From positions 248,001 through 312,000 of the forward strand of contig NZ_PJIK01000003.1 in assembly GCF_002929275.1 (NCBI RefSeq): a stretch of DNA of 64,000 nucleotides, written 5' to 3'. Source of the DNA: Arthrobacter sp. ZGTC131 (GTDB taxonomy: Bacteria; Actinomycetota; Actinomycetes; Actinomycetales; Micrococcaceae). A model generated the notes under the pieces. The model worked only from the letters and a program-made list of their open reading frames with translations. It did no database searches and had not been told where the DNA came from. Of the stretch, positions 25,619 to 35,219 are shown in pieces (position 1 is the first letter of the stretch; each line of letters starts with the position of its first letter). Made by a program: the position numbers and the translations under genes.

Positions 25619-27781
25619 ATGGCTGGATGGAATGCTGACACTGCCGCCGGGCCGCTTGGGCCCGGGACCGTCACGTTGGTGGAGGGCTCATCCTTTTGCA
25701 TTTCCTCCGCGAACGGCGATATCCACCCTGAAAATCCGCACGGGGTTTTCTTCGAGGACACCCGCATCCTGTCCCGCTGGAATCTGACCGTCAATGGTGA
25801 GCCCTTGGAGCCGCTGGCCGCCAAGACGAAGGAGCCGTATCGTGCCCTCTTTGTCGGCCGCGTAGCCCGCTCGGACGGATACGCGGACAGCCCGCTGATC
25901 GTGGAACGCCTCCGCGAGGTAGGCGCCGGAATCCTGGAGCAGATCACCGTCCGGAACTACTCCCCGGCCCCTGCCGAGTGCATGGTTTCCCTTAAAGTCG
26001 AGGCGGACTTCGCTGACCTCTTCGAGGTGAAAGAGGCACGCATCCAGCGGCGCTGGGACGAGTCCCGCGAAGCGGATGGCGAATCCCTGACGATCCGGGC
26101 CGCCTGGGAGGATGTCCGGAAGGGTGTCGTCGTGTCGGCCAAAGGCGCCGACGTTGCGCCGGAGGCCCTGACGTACTGTGCCGTGGTCCCGCCACACGGA
26201 GAATGGAGCGCCACTGTGAGCGTGGTGCCTACCGTCGGTGGGACCCGTCCCGTTGCGCCAGTTTTTCGTAGGAATGAGGGCGAAATGTCTCCGCGCGACC
26301 TGCGCCGGCAGGAGTGGGTGTCCAGGATCCCGGTCCTGCGGATGGGTAACCGCTCCATTGAGCGGACCCTGCGGCGCAGTTATGACGATCTGGGGGCACT
26401 TCGCATCGAGGACCCTAATCACCCGAACCGAATAGTGGTAGCCGCCGGCGCACCGTGGTTCATGGCGCTGTTCGGACGGGACTCGCTGTGGGCGTCCATT
26501 ATGGCAATCCCGGTGGATCCATCCCTGGCCCTTGGTACCATTCAGACGCTTGCCGACCGTCAGGGCAGCGCGGTGAATCCGATGAGCGAGGAGGAGCCGG
26601 GCAAGATCCTGCACGAGGTCAGACTCGATGTCTCCAGCGGGTTGGCGCTGGGCGGCAAGTCCGCCTACTACGGCAGCGTTGATGCCACCCCGTTGTTTGT
26701 CGCCCTACTGGGCGAAGTCAGCCGATGGGGATTTGCCCCGGAGACCATCACGGCCCTCCTGCCCCATGCTGACCGGGCGCTGGAGTGGATCCGGGATTAC
26801 GGGGACAAGGACGGCGACGGGTTCGTCGAGTATGAACGTCTCAATGACCAAGGGTTGATCAACCAGGGCTGGAAGGACTCATGGGACGGCATCAACTTCG
26901 CTGACGGCAGGATGGCCGAGCCACCGATCGCGCTCTGCGAGGTCCAGGCCTATGTCTACAGCGCGTATCTGGCCCGCTCCTGGCTAGCCTTCGACGCCGG
27001 GGACATGGACTTGGCCACCGAGTATAGGGAGCGCGCTGCACGGCTGAAGAGGCAGTTCAACGAACAGTTCTGGCTGCCCGAGCACGGTTATTACGCCATC
27101 GCGCTGGACCGCGACAAGCGGCCGGTTGATGCGTGCGCGTCCAATATGGGCCATTGCCTGCTGTTCGGACTCATCGATAAGGACAAGGCCCCGCTGGTAG
27201 TTGAACGGCTGATGTCCCCGGAGATGTTCAGCGGCTGGGGCGTGCGGACCCTGGCCAGCAACATGGGCGCCTACAACCCCGCGAGCTACCACAACGGGTC
27301 CGTCTGGCCCCACGACAATGCCATTATCCAGGCCGGGCTCCTGCGCTACGGCTTCGTAGCGGAAGCGCAACGGATCTCCACAGCCCTGTTTGAGGCGGCC
27401 GAGTACTCAGACGGGCGGCTGCCCGAACTGTTCTGCGGCTTCAGCCGCGAGCACTACGACGAACCTGTGCCCTACCCCACGGCATGCTCGCCCCAGGCAT
27501 GGGCCGCCACCACCCCAATCCAGCTGGTGAAGAGCCTGATGGGCTACTACGCCGACGTCGCCCTCGGCGGCTTGTGGATGGATCCCGTGCTCCCGGAATC
27601 CTACGGTGACCTGCACATCACCAACGCGCCCATGGCCGGCGGCCGGATCACCATCGATATCTCCGGTTCCACCGCATCCGTTCAGGGGCTGCCCGAGGGC
27701 ATGGTGTTCCACCAGGGAACCCGGCCGTGGGCGGCTGACCTCGTGGAACAGGCCAGAAGACGCGGAAAGTTCCAAGCATGA
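25619..27781 (+). CDS. Amylo-alpha-1,6-glucosidase / glycogen-debranching-type enzyme
   Basis: A 720-residue protein with an N-terminal glycogen-debranching domain (about 15-220: VTLVEGSSFCISSANGDI, GVFFEDTRILSRW) and a C-terminal (alpha/alpha)6 catalytic domain (about 255-700). The latter has GAPWFMALFGRDSLWASIM, GWKDSWDGINFADG and YHNGSVWPHDNAIIQAGL, where family acidic residues lie. Cytoplasmic, no signal peptide. It likely hydrolyses alpha-1,6 branches or related glucosides. AAGGAG is five bases from the ATG. A strong terminator follows. Confidence 0.9.
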   Translation: MAGWNADTAAGPLGPGTVTLVEGSSFCISSANGDIHPENPHGVFFEDTRILSRWNLTVNGEPLEPLAAKTKEPYRALFVGRVARSDGYADSPLIVERLREVGAGILEQITVRNYSPAPAECMVSLKVEADFADLFEVKEARIQRRWDESREADGESLTIRAAWEDVRKGVVVSAKGADVAPEALTYCAVVPPHGEWSATVSVVPTVGGTRPVAPVFRRNEGEMSPRDLRRQEWVSRIPVLRMGNRSIERTLRRSYDDLGALRIEDPNHPNRIVVAAGAPWFMALFGRDSLWASIMAIPVDPSLALGTIQTLADRQGSAVNPMSEEEPGKILHEVRLDVSSGLALGGKSAYYGSVDATPLFVALLGEVSRWGFAPETITALLPHADRALEWIRDYGDKDGDGFVEYERLNDQGLINQGWKDSWDGINFADGRMAEPPIALCEVQAYVYSAYLARSWLAFDAGDMDLATEYRERAARLKRQFNEQFWLPEHGYYAIALDRDKRPVDACASNMGHCLLFGLIDKDKAPLVVERLMSPEMFSGWGVRTLASNMGAYNPASYHNGSVWPHDNAIIQAGLLRYGFVAEAQRISTALFEAAEYSDGRLPELFCGFSREHYDEPVPYPTACSPQAWAATTPIQLVKSLMGYYADVALGGLWMDPVLPESYGDLHITNAPMAGGRITIDISGSTASVQGLPEGMVFHQGTRPWAADLVEQARRRGKFQA

Positions 27782-27792
27782 TCGGAAGCGCA

Positions 27793-27839
27793 GCGTCGGG
27801 TCTGCTTTGTCTCGTTTCGGGGCAGAGCAGACCCGACGC
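27793..27839 (+). terminator. Rho-independent terminator of the debranching-type gene
   Basis: GCGTCGGGTCTGCT (27793-27806) pairs perfectly with AGCAGACCCGACGC (27826-27839); T runs follow at 27851 and 27865. The T-rich tail contains TTGTGCAGGGTTTTT twice (27841-27855, 27855-27869). It separates this gene from the convergent mhp operon. Confidence 0.9.
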
Positions 27840-27872
27840 ATTGTGCAGGGTTTTTTGTGCAGGGTTTTTGGG

Positions 27873-28904
27873 TTAGGCGACTCGTGCTCCGGAGGCGAGC
27901 TGGACGGCGACGTCGACGATCATGTCTTCCTGTCCGCCGACGTATCCGGCTTTGCCGATTTCTTCGAGGATCTGCCAGGCGGGGACGCCGTAGCGGTCGG
28001 CGGCGCGTTCGGCGTGGATGAGGAAGGAGGAGTAAACGCCGGCGTAGCCCTGCATGATGGAGGCGCGGTCCATGATGGGCATCCTGGTGATGATGGGTTT
28101 GACCACGTCTTCGGCCGCTGCCATCACCCCGTGGACGTCAACGCCGGTATGGATATTAAGCCGCTCGAACGCAGCTGCCAGCACCTCGGTCGGCGAGTTT
28201 CCTGCGCCGGCGCCGAGGGCGAGGAGTGTCCCGTCGATCTGTTTGGCGCCCGCGCGGGCGGCGTAGACGGAGTTCGCGACGCCGAAGCTGAGGTTTTGGT
28301 GGCCGTGGAATCCGACCTGGGCGTCGTTGCCGAGTTCGGTAACGAGGGCGGAGACGCGGTCCGAGACGTCTTCGAGGATGAGGGCTCCGGCTGAGTCCAC
28401 GACGTAGACGCACTGGCAGCCGGCATCGGCCATGATCCGGGCCTGCTTGGCCAGGTTCTCCGGTGTGGTCCGGTGCGAGAGCATCAGGAACCCGACGGTT
28501 TCCATGCCGAGTTTGCGGGCGTGCTGGAAGTGCTGGATGGAGACGTCGGCCTCGGTGCAGTGCGTGGCGATGCGGGCCACGGACGCGCCGGCCTCGTGGG
28601 CCTGGTTCAGGTCGTGGATGGTGCCCAGGCCCGGGAGCATCAGCACAGCGATCTTGGCGTTCCTGGCTTCGTCCACGGCGGCTCGCACGAGGTCAAGCTC
28701 GGGCGTGAGGGAGAAGCCGTAGTTGAAGGAAGAGCCGCCGAGGCCGTCGCCGTGGGTGACTTCGATGACTTCGATTTTGGCGTAGTCGAGGGCGCGAACG
28801 ATGGAGCGTACGTGGTCTTCGGTGAATTTGTGGCTCATGGCGTGGGAGCCGTCGCGCAGGGTGGTGTCGGTCAGCCGGACGCTGAGGTTCTGGGTCTCGG
28901 TCAT
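27873..28904 (-). CDS. mhpE: 4-hydroxy-2-oxovalerate aldolase
   Basis: A 343-residue class II pyruvate aldolase of the HMGL-like TIM-barrel family. [10 protein letters not shown] (about 13-22) supplies the metal-binding Asp, and GFHGHQNL has the HxH metal ligands. It splits 4-hydroxy-2-oxopentanoate into pyruvate and acetaldehyde; the latter is channelled to the acylating dehydrogenase encoded two bases upstream. It is the last gene of the mhp operon. Homologues in other meta-cleavage pathways carry names such as BphI or HsaF; the context here fits MhpE. Confidence 0.95.
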   Translation of the reverse strand: MTETQNLSVRLTDTTLRDGSHAMSHKFTEDHVRSIVRALDYAKIEVIEVTHGDGLGGSSFNYGFSLTPELDLVRAAVDEARNAKIAVLMLPGLGTIHDLNQAHEAGASVARIATHCTEADVSIQHFQHARKLGMETVGFLMLSHRTTPENLAKQARIMADAGCQCVYVVDSAGALILEDVSDRVSALVTELGNDAQVGFHGHQNLSFGVANSVYAARAGAKQIDGTLLALGAGAGNSPTEVLAAAFERLNIHTGVDVHGVMAAAEDVVKPIITRMPIMDRASIMQGYAGVYSSFLIHAERAADRYGVPAWQILEEIGKAGYVGGQEDMIVDVAVQLASGARVA

Positions 28905-28906
28905 GG

Positions 28907-29845
28907 TTATGCTCCTACGGGTGTTGAAGGAATGGTGGCGTCCATGCGTTCGGCCAGCAGGTCAGCTGTGCGGGTGGCGGCGGCGGTGATGATGTCCAGG
29001 TTGCCTGCGTATTCGGGCAGATAATCGGCTGCGCCCTTGACCTGGACCCAGATACCGACCCGGCCGTTTCCGTTCCAGTCTTCGCGGGCGGCGTCGAACT
29101 GGGGCTCCACGCGCAGGGAGTAGCCGGGGACGTAGTCCTGGATCCGGGCGACGGCCTCATCAATCGCGCCCCGGATTTTGTCCTGCAGCTCGCCGGGTTC
29201 GGCGGCTTCGGCGGGGATGGCCGCGTAGATGGTGTTGCGCATGATCATCGGCGGTTCGACGGGGTTGATGATGATGATGGCTTTGCCTCTTTTGGCCCCG
29301 CCGACCTCTTCCAGGGCCTTGGCGGTGGTTTCGGTGAACTCGTCGACGTTGGCGCGGGTTCCCGGTCCGGCGGACTTGGAGGCGATGGACGCGACGATCT
29401 CGGCGTAGTCCACGGGGACCACGGAGGAGACAGCGGCCACGATCGGGGTGGTGGCCTGGCCTGCGCAGGTGATCATGTTGACGTTCAGGACATCCTGCAG
29501 GGAGTCCAGGTTCACCACCGGGCACAGGTAGGGTCCGACGGCGGCCGGGGTCAGGTCGATCGCGTGGATCCCGGCCGCCTTGTACTTGGGCGCATTGGCT
29601 TCATGTGCCTTGGCCGAGGTGCATTCGAAGACGAAGTCCGGCAGGTCGTCCTGGGCCAGGAGCCAGTCCACCCCCTCAGCGGACGTCGTGACGCCGAGCC
29701 GGGCGGCCCGCGCCAGCCCGTCCGAGGCCGGGTCGACGCCGATCATGTACTTGACCTCAAGGTTCTTGCTGCGGCGCATCAGCTTGAACATCAGGTCGGT
29801 GCCGATGTTGCCTGAGCCGACGATGGCGGCGGTTTTCTTTGCCAT
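28907..29845 (-). CDS. mhpF: Acetaldehyde dehydrogenase (acylating)
   Basis: A 312-residue CoA-dependent acetaldehyde dehydrogenase. The NAD-binding motif is GSGNIGTD (10-17) and the catalytic thiol is Cys127 in [12 protein letters not shown]. It turns acetaldehyde from the aldolase into acetyl-CoA and forms a channelling complex with MhpE. Position next to mhpE with a two-base gap agrees. Confidence 0.95.
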   Translation of the reverse strand: MAKKTAAIVGSGNIGTDLMFKLMRRSKNLEVKYMIGVDPASDGLARAARLGVTTSAEGVDWLLAQDDLPDFVFECTSAKAHEANAPKYKAAGIHAIDLTPAAVGPYLCPVVNLDSLQDVLNVNMITCAGQATTPIVAAVSSVVPVDYAEIVASIASKSAGPGTRANVDEFTETTAKALEEVGGAKRGKAIIIINPVEPPMIMRNTIYAAIPAEAAEPGELQDKIRGAIDEAVARIQDYVPGYSLRVEPQFDAAREDWNGNGRVGIWVQVKGAADYLPEYAGNLDIITAAATRTADLLAERMDATIPSTPVGA

Positions 29846-29856
29846 GGTGGGTGTCC

Positions 29857-30672
29857 TTAGTCTGTGAAGTGAATGGTGAGTGAGCCCAGGGGGCCGAAGT
29901 CGGCCGTCGCCGTGCTGTCAGCGACGACTGGCATGGCTGCCGTGAAGGATCCGGGGAGAATCAGCTGACCGGCTTCGAGCGCCACGCCCTGTTCGCCGAG
30001 GACGTTGGCAAGCCAGGCCAACGGCGCAAGGGGGTGCCCCATCACATCGGCGCCGGTCCCGGAGCCGGTGACCTCACCGTCGATCACCAGGGAACACGTA
30101 ACGTCCATCAGGGCCACCGGGTCTCCAAGGTCCAGGTCGAGAGGATGGGTCCCGACGGCGATGGCTCCGCAGGAGGCGTTGTCCGCAACGGTGTCCACGA
30201 GTCTGATGTCCCAGTTTGTGATGCGGGAATCGATGATCTCGATCGCCGGGTAAATGGCACCGATGGCGGCCGCGGCCTGTTCCAGGGTGACACCTGGTCC
30301 CTGCAGGGGCTCTTTCAAGACGAAGCCGAATTCCGGTTCCACCTTGGGCTGAATGAACTGGGACGCCGGGATCCGGGCGTCATCGTGGTGCACCATGTCC
30401 TCGAAGAAGAAGCCGAAGTCCGGAGAATCCACACCCAACTGCCGCTGCATCGCAAGCGAGGTCAGTCCGACCTTGCGGCCGGCAAGAACCCGTCCTGCTG
30501 CGACGTGATGTTCAAGCTGTGCGGTCTGAACGTAATAGGCGTCCGTAAGGTCCATGTGGTCGAGCCGGTCCCGCAGGGGTTTCACGGGGGTCAGGGAGGT
30601 GGTGGCGTCCAGCAGTTCGGCAGCGAACCGGTCCAGGGCGTCGGTGCAGGAGGGCTGTGTCCGGGCGGTCAT
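29857..30672 (-). CDS. mhpD: 2-keto-4-pentenoate hydratase
   Basis: A 271-residue hydratase of the FAA-hydrolase-like fold. [14 protein letters not shown] contains the metal-binding acidic residues (about 113-126), and the surrounding [15 protein letters not shown] matches the family. It hydrates 2-hydroxypenta-2,4-dienoate to 4-hydroxy-2-oxopentanoate. Its start overlaps the mhpB stop by one base, so translation is coupled. Confidence 0.95.
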   Translation of the reverse strand: MTARTQPSCTDALDRFAAELLDATTSLTPVKPLRDRLDHMDLTDAYYVQTAQLEHHVAAGRVLAGRKVGLTSLAMQRQLGVDSPDFGFFFEDMVHHDDARIPASQFIQPKVEPEFGFVLKEPLQGPGVTLEQAAAAIGAIYPAIEIIDSRITNWDIRLVDTVADNASCGAIAVGTHPLDLDLGDPVALMDVTCSLVIDGEVTGSGTGADVMGHPLAPLAWLANVLGEQGVALEAGQLILPGSFTAAMPVVADSTATADFGPLGSLTIHFTD

Positions 30673-31610
30673 TACTTCACCACCGCCGTCGTCACGCCGA
30701 AACCTGCGATGAACTCTGGGATCGGGCGGTAGTACTCCGAGGTAACGGTGTACTCTCCGGCCGCGCGCAGCGCGTTGTAGGCTGCTACCCAGTTGCGGAC
30801 CTCATGGGCGGAGTTGCCGGCGGTCGCCGCCATCTCCGCTGCGGTCCAGGTGTCCAGTTTTTCCAGCTCGCCGGAGGCGATGATGGACAGGAACTCGCGG
30901 TCCCATTCGGGGTTCAGGTCCATGATGCTGGCCTCTCCCTTGGCGAAGGCTGCGGCGGTGTCGATGACGCGCTGTTGCCGGGCGTTGCGGGCTGCAGCGG
31001 TGGGGTGCCGGCCGTTGAGCAGCATCGCCTTCTGCTCGGGGGTAGCCGTGGCGATCTGGGGTACGGGCGGGTCGTGGGAGAGCCCGCCGGAGCCGATCAG
31101 GAGCACCTTTTTATCCAGGGTCTTCAGGTAATTGCCGACGGCGGTACCGAGCTGGCGCACGCGGCGCATGGACGCGAAGGGCGGCGCGACGGAGTTGACG
31201 AAGATCGGGATTACCGGTTTCGCCGCGATGGAACCGAAGAGCACTTCCAGCGGTTGCACAGCGCCGTGGTCGATTTCCATTTTGAGGGAGATCGCGGCGT
31301 CAAGGTCGGCGTCGATGACGGCTTGTGCCAGGTCCTTGGCGATGTCGGTGGGGACGTTCAGCGGGCCCTCCTCGCTGCCGTAGTCGCCGACGCCCACGGC
31401 TTCGTAGCCGATGCAGAATGGGGGCATGAGCTCATAGAAGAAGCCGTTGTAATGGTCCGGCGCGAAGGAGACCACGAGGTCGGGATTGAAGTCCTCCACG
31501 AACTTGCGGGCGACGGCGAAAGCGCCGTCGACGTCCTTCTGGATTTCCTCCGGGGGGTCGGTGACCTCCAGCAGGGGGCTATGCGACATGCAGACGAGTG
31601 CGAGCGTCAT
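30672..31610 (-). CDS. mhpB: 2,3-dihydroxyphenylpropionate 1,2-dioxygenase (extradiol)
   Basis: A 312-residue class III extradiol ring-cleavage dioxygenase (LigB family). SHSP with His10 and the acid/base residues His115 (EIDHG) and His179 (GGLSHD) are at the same positions as described for E. coli MhpB. It uses Fe(II) and O2 to open the catechol ring meta to the hydroxyls. It starts inside the end of mhpA (32-base overlap). Clear match by length, motifs and operon. Confidence 0.95.
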   Translation of the reverse strand: MTLALVCMSHSPLLEVTDPPEEIQKDVDGAFAVARKFVEDFNPDLVVSFAPDHYNGFFYELMPPFCIGYEAVGVGDYGSEEGPLNVPTDIAKDLAQAVIDADLDAAISLKMEIDHGAVQPLEVLFGSIAAKPVIPIFVNSVAPPFASMRRVRQLGTAVGNYLKTLDKKVLLIGSGGLSHDPPVPQIATATPEQKAMLLNGRHPTAAARNARQQRVIDTAAAFAKGEASIMDLNPEWDREFLSIIASGELEKLDTWTAAEMAATAGNSAHEVRNWVAAYNALRAAGEYTVTSEYYRPIPEFIAGFGVTTAVVK

Positions 31611-33294
31611 TGCTTACTCCTTCCTTGAACGACATGGCTGCCAGGATGGCGGCGAGGGTCTTGGGGGCGTCCTGGGTCAGGCAGGCTCCGGCGACGAAGC
31701 GGTCCGGGCGGACAAACACGACCGGTGTGGGGCGCTCATCGAACCATTTCTTGAGCCGGCCTGTGGTGTCGCCGGCAACGATGACCTCTGCCGGGTAGCG
31801 CTCCTCGCACCAGGTTCGCTGGCTTTCGGGAACGAGGCAGACCAGCTGGGCGCCGAGCTCCTCGAGCCTGGCCAGGTCGGTGGCGGAGAACACGTCCTCG
31901 GGGTTGTTCCCCCAGACCAGGACGGTCCACCATTTCCCGGTGACATCATCGAGCAGGACGTTGGACTGCGTCTTGGTGGCGACGCGTGGTTGCGGGAACT
32001 GGACGCCGACCGGTGAGACCTGGGTGTTGGCCGTGAGCGTGGGGATGAGTTTGCCGGTGAGTTTGGCGACGGCGGAGCCCGGCTTGTGGCTGGTGGGGTC
32101 GACCACGACGCCGCGGGTGTAGCGCGGCATGGGCTTGAATTTCATGTCGGAGAAGTAGGACTTGACCTGGGGGAACAGGTTCAGGCTGGCCGCGATGGCG
32201 TCCCTGGCGGCCACCATCGCGGGGTGGGTCACCTTGATGACGTTGCCCAGGGTGAGGGACAGGTCGATCATGGCTTTGGCGTGGTCCCGGCGTTCGACGT
32301 CGTAGGTGTCCAGCAGGTCATCGGTGGCCTGGCCGCGGAGGATGGTGGCGAGCTTCCAGGCCAGGTTCGTGGCGTCGCGGACTCCGGAGTTCCAGCCTTG
32401 GCCCATCCAGACGGGCATGAGGTGGGCGGCGTCGCCGGCGATCAGGACCTTGCCCCGGCGGAAGGAGCTGGCTATGCGTGCGTGGTGGGTGTAGACGCGG
32501 CGGCGGATGAAGTCCAGCCCGGCGGGATCCGGCACGTGGTCGGCGAGCAGGTCATTGACGAAGTCGGGGTCGGTCACCATGGCGTCGGTCTCGCCGTCGA
32601 ACAGCATGAATTCCCAGCGGCGGATGGCGTGCGGCAGTCCGATGGAGACGTAGGGGCGTTTCGGGTCGGCTCCGAGGAAGACGTTGGGAGTGCCGAGCGG
32701 ATCGTTGTTGACGTCCACGACCAGCCAGCGGGTGGAGGGGGATTTTCCGTCGAACAGCACGCCCATCCAGAGCCGCGTGGCGGAGCGGCCGCCTTCGCAG
32801 CCGACCACGTACTTGGCGTGGATCTGTTTCAGCTCGGTCTTGCCGTCGGCGTCTTTGACGTTGACCGTGGCCAGGACGCCGTTGTCGGTTTCCCGCAGCG
32901 AGAGAACTTCGTGGTTGAACCTGACATCTACGGTGGCGTGCCGGGACAGGCCATCGAGCATAGCCTGGTCTACCAGGGGCTGGATGAAGGCGTTTTTGCG
33001 GGGCCAGCCGAACTCGTCGGTGGTCGGGGCGTTGTGGGTGAGGATCCGGCCCTTGCCGTTGACCAGCCGCATGATGTGCTGGGGCGTGGTGTGCGGCAGG
33101 ACGGTCTCGGTGAGTCCTGCGGCTTGGACCGAACGCAGCGATTCGTCGTCGATGCCGACACCGCGCGGGTAGTCGATGAGCTCGGGCAGCGCCTCGAGCA
33201 GGGTCACGTTCTGGCCGTAGGTGCCCAATAGGTTGGTGAGCATCAGGCCGACGGGGCCCGCGCCGATCACCAGTACGTCGGTGTCAAACTCCAT
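31579..33294 (-). CDS. mhpA: 3-(3-hydroxyphenyl)propionate hydroxylase
   Basis: A 571-residue FAD-dependent aromatic monooxygenase. The Rossmann motif VIGAGPVGLML is at about 9-19, and GDAAHLMPVWMGQGWNSGVRDATNL is the second FAD motif. A thioredoxin-like C-terminal domain (about 440-560) follows. It hydroxylates 3-hydroxyphenylpropionate (and the cinnamate analogue) to the catechol using NADH and O2. It overlaps mhpB and follows mhpC after 51 bp. Confidence 0.94.
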   Translation of the reverse strand: MEFDTDVLVIGAGPVGLMLTNLLGTYGQNVTLLEALPELIDYPRGVGIDDESLRSVQAAGLTETVLPHTTPQHIMRLVNGKGRILTHNAPTTDEFGWPRKNAFIQPLVDQAMLDGLSRHATVDVRFNHEVLSLRETDNGVLATVNVKDADGKTELKQIHAKYVVGCEGGRSATRLWMGVLFDGKSPSTRWLVVDVNNDPLGTPNVFLGADPKRPYVSIGLPHAIRRWEFMLFDGETDAMVTDPDFVNDLLADHVPDPAGLDFIRRRVYTHHARIASSFRRGKVLIAGDAAHLMPVWMGQGWNSGVRDATNLAWKLATILRGQATDDLLDTYDVERRDHAKAMIDLSLTLGNVIKVTHPAMVAARDAIAASLNLFPQVKSYFSDMKFKPMPRYTRGVVVDPTSHKPGSAVAKLTGKLIPTLTANTQVSPVGVQFPQPRVATKTQSNVLLDDVTGKWWTVLVWGNNPEDVFSATDLARLEELGAQLVCLVPESQRTWCEERYPAEVIVAGDTTGRLKKWFDERPTPVVFVRPDRFVAGACLTQDAPKTLAAILAAMSFKEGVSNDARTRLHVA

Positions 33295-33345
33295 GGTGGT
33301 TCTCTGTTCTGTGTAAGCGTGGAACTGGGAGGGAAGCGGTTGTGC

Positions 33346-34215
33346 TCAGCGGGCGAGCATGAAGTCCAGGAAGATGCGGTTGAAGGTTTCCGGGTCCTCG
33401 TACTGGGGCCAGTGGCCGCAGTTCTCCATCACGGCGAGTTCGCCGTTGGGGATGAGCCCGGCGATGCGGCGGCCCTCGTCCACCGGACCGGAGGGGTCCT
33501 TCGTGGTCCAGAGCACCAGGGCCGGTGCTTTTATCTGGCCCAGTGCGTCGTCCGTCAGCATGTTCCGTTTCCGGGTTTCCGGGTCCTGCAGGGCCATGTT
33601 GGCCTGGCAGGCTTTGAGCCAGTCCGGCTGCTGGAAGATCGCCTGGCGGGTGCGGATGAGGTCGTCGGTGACCATGGCGGGATCGGCCATGAGCCATTCG
33701 AGCCGGGTCTTGACCCGCTCCCAGGACGGATCCTTGGCGGCTTCCATGGACAGCGTGTAGAGACGCTCCATGACCACCGGATTAGCCATCGTTCCGCCCA
33801 TGGTGTTCAGCAGGACCCGCTCAACTTTTTCCGGGTAGTCGATCGCGAACCGTGCCGTGACCCAGCCGCCCAGGGATTCCCCCGTCAGGTAGGACTTCTG
33901 GACCCCGATTGCGTCCATGAAGCCCAGCAGCTGGTCGATGTAGTGCCTGATTTCCAGCGGGTGGTCAGGCTTGTCACTGTAGCCGTGCCCGATGAAGTCG
34001 ATGGCCCAGACGTCGAAATGCTCCGAGAGCGCCTTCAGGTTCCGCGCATAGGCCTCGGCGTGGCCGGTGATGCCGTGCATCGCGATCAGTGTCGGCTTGG
34101 ACGAGTCCCCGGCGTGCAGGTACCGGGTCCGGTACGTCCCGGCCTGGATGAAGCCCTGGCTGAACTCAACCTGGGCAAGATCAGACCAGACGCTGGTGTA
34201 GGGGCGCTCTGTCAT
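33346..34215 (-). CDS. mhpC: 2-hydroxy-6-oxonona-2,4-dienedioate hydrolase
   Basis: A 289-residue alpha/beta hydrolase. The nucleophile elbow GESLGG has Ser114; Asp240 (TTKDP) and His268 (CGHWP) complete the triad. It hydrolyses the meta-cleavage product to hydroxypentadienoate and succinate (or fumarate). The start is set by AAAGGAG six bases before this ATG; another ATG six codons upstream contains that ribosome site and is rejected. First gene of the leftward operon. Confidence 0.94.
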   Translation of the reverse strand: MTERPYTSVWSDLAQVEFSQGFIQAGTYRTRYLHAGDSSKPTLIAMHGITGHAEAYARNLKALSEHFDVWAIDFIGHGYSDKPDHPLEIRHYIDQLLGFMDAIGVQKSYLTGESLGGWVTARFAIDYPEKVERVLLNTMGGTMANPVVMERLYTLSMEAAKDPSWERVKTRLEWLMADPAMVTDDLIRTRQAIFQQPDWLKACQANMALQDPETRKRNMLTDDALGQIKAPALVLWTTKDPSGPVDEGRRIAGLIPNGELAVMENCGHWPQYEDPETFNRIFLDFMLAR

Positions 34216-34242
34216 GGAAGACTCCTTTGGCAATGTCCGTTC

Positions 34243-34255
34243 GTGTATTTATCGC
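34243..34255 (-). promoter_or_regulatory. mhp promoter element GCGATAAATACAC
   Basis: On the minus strand GCGATAAATACAC lies 27 bp before the mhpC start. The same 13 bp occurs in the same orientation before the divergent transporter gene (35164-35176). It is probably a shared regulator site or core promoter element; the exact role cannot be separated by eye. Confidence 0.65.
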
Positions 34256-34378
34256 CCATCTTCAAGCGTTATTTGCACGATTAATGACAAACATCACACC
34301 ACGGGGGCCCGCGGGGTGTCAAGGGTGACGAACCCTCGCCGGCTGCTTCAGCGTCGCCGGCTTGGTCAGATCGCGCCG

Positions 34379-35077
34379 TCAGGCCAGGCGGCCGGAGATG
34401 CGCTCCGCGGCGGCAATGATTGCCTTAACAGCGCCTTCCGCAACTTCCTTGCGGGTGGTGATGAGGTTTATGCACGCCGCGACGTCAGGCCCCGGGCCCT
34501 TGATGGGTGCGGCGAGGCCGTACATGTTGGGCTCCACCTCGCCGAAGGTGATGGCAAAGCCATTGGTCCTGGCGCTGCGGACGTCGTCGGACTCCCCCGG
34601 AGTGGGCGGCTGGCTTGCCTGGATGGCCAGTCCGGCGGCTCCGCGGTTGAGGGGGTGCCGGCTACCTTGGGCGAATGAGACGTGGTAGGAGGGTCCGCGG
34701 GGCTCCACCACCGCAAGCGCTACGGCCTCACCGCCCTCCCTGATAAGCAGGGAGACCGTGGATGACAGGTCGTTGGCCACGTCGTGCAGGACCGGAAGGG
34801 CCGCGGCGCGGATAGCGTCATGCGCGGCGGATGTGAGCTGGAGCAGTCCTGCCGCGCCCCGGTAGCGGTTGTCGTCGCTCCGGTGGATCAGTCCGGCGTC
34901 GCTGAGGGTGTTCAGAATGCGGTAGGCAATGGTGCGATGCACCCCCAAGAGTTCGGCGACGTCGTTGATTGCCAGTCCGTCGCGGGCGCCGGCGATCGCC
35001 TTCAGGGCCGTCAGGCCCCGGGCCAGGGTCTGCGAGCCAGCAGTTCGCGACGCGGGCGCCGCCTGTTCTGTAGTCAC
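34379..35077 (-). CDS. IclR family regulator, likely of the mhp pathway
   Basis: A 232-residue IclR protein. The N-terminal winged HTH (about 15-75: LARGLTALKAIAGARDGLAINDVAELLGVHRTIAYRILNTLSDAGLIHRS) is followed by the ligand-binding domain (about 90-230). The start is GTG. It lies between the mhp operon and the divergent transporter gene. E. coli MhpR, the activator of mhp, is also an IclR member, so local control of both units is likely. This is inferred from context and not shown. Confidence 0.88.
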   Translation of the reverse strand: MTTEQAAPASRTAGSQTLARGLTALKAIAGARDGLAINDVAELLGVHRTIAYRILNTLSDAGLIHRSDDNRYRGAAGLLQLTSAAHDAIRAAALPVLHDVANDLSSTVSLLIREGGEAVALAVVEPRGPSYHVSFAQGSRHPLNRGAAGLAIQASQPPTPGESDDVRSARTNGFAITFGEVEPNMYGLAAPIKGPGPDVAACINLITTRKEVAEGAVKAIIAAAERISGRLA

Positions 35078-35121
35078 TACGCCATCCTAGTGAGCCGCCT
35101 CGGCGGGATTGACAACCATCG

Positions 35122-35135
35122 GTGACGTCCGTCAC
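35122..35135. promoter_or_regulatory. Palindrome in the iclR-transporter divergent region
   Basis: GTGACG-TC-CGTCAC has perfect 6-bp arms. It lies 45 bp from the IclR GTG and just past a TTGACA box at 35109-35114. It is a candidate autoregulatory operator for the IclR protein. Confidence 0.5.
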
Positions 35136-35163
35136 TCTTGCTACTAATAGTATTCACCAGAGT

Positions 35164-35176
35164 GCGATAAATACAC
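35164..35176 (+). promoter_or_regulatory. Transporter promoter element GCGATAAATACAC
   Basis: An exact copy of the 13-bp element found before mhpC, here 43 bp upstream of the transporter ATG and again on the coding strand. It links the uptake gene and the catabolic operon. Confidence 0.65.
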
Positions 35177-35219
35177 ACCCTTCCGAATCTTCCCTCCCTC
35201 ACCAAACAACGGAGTTTTG

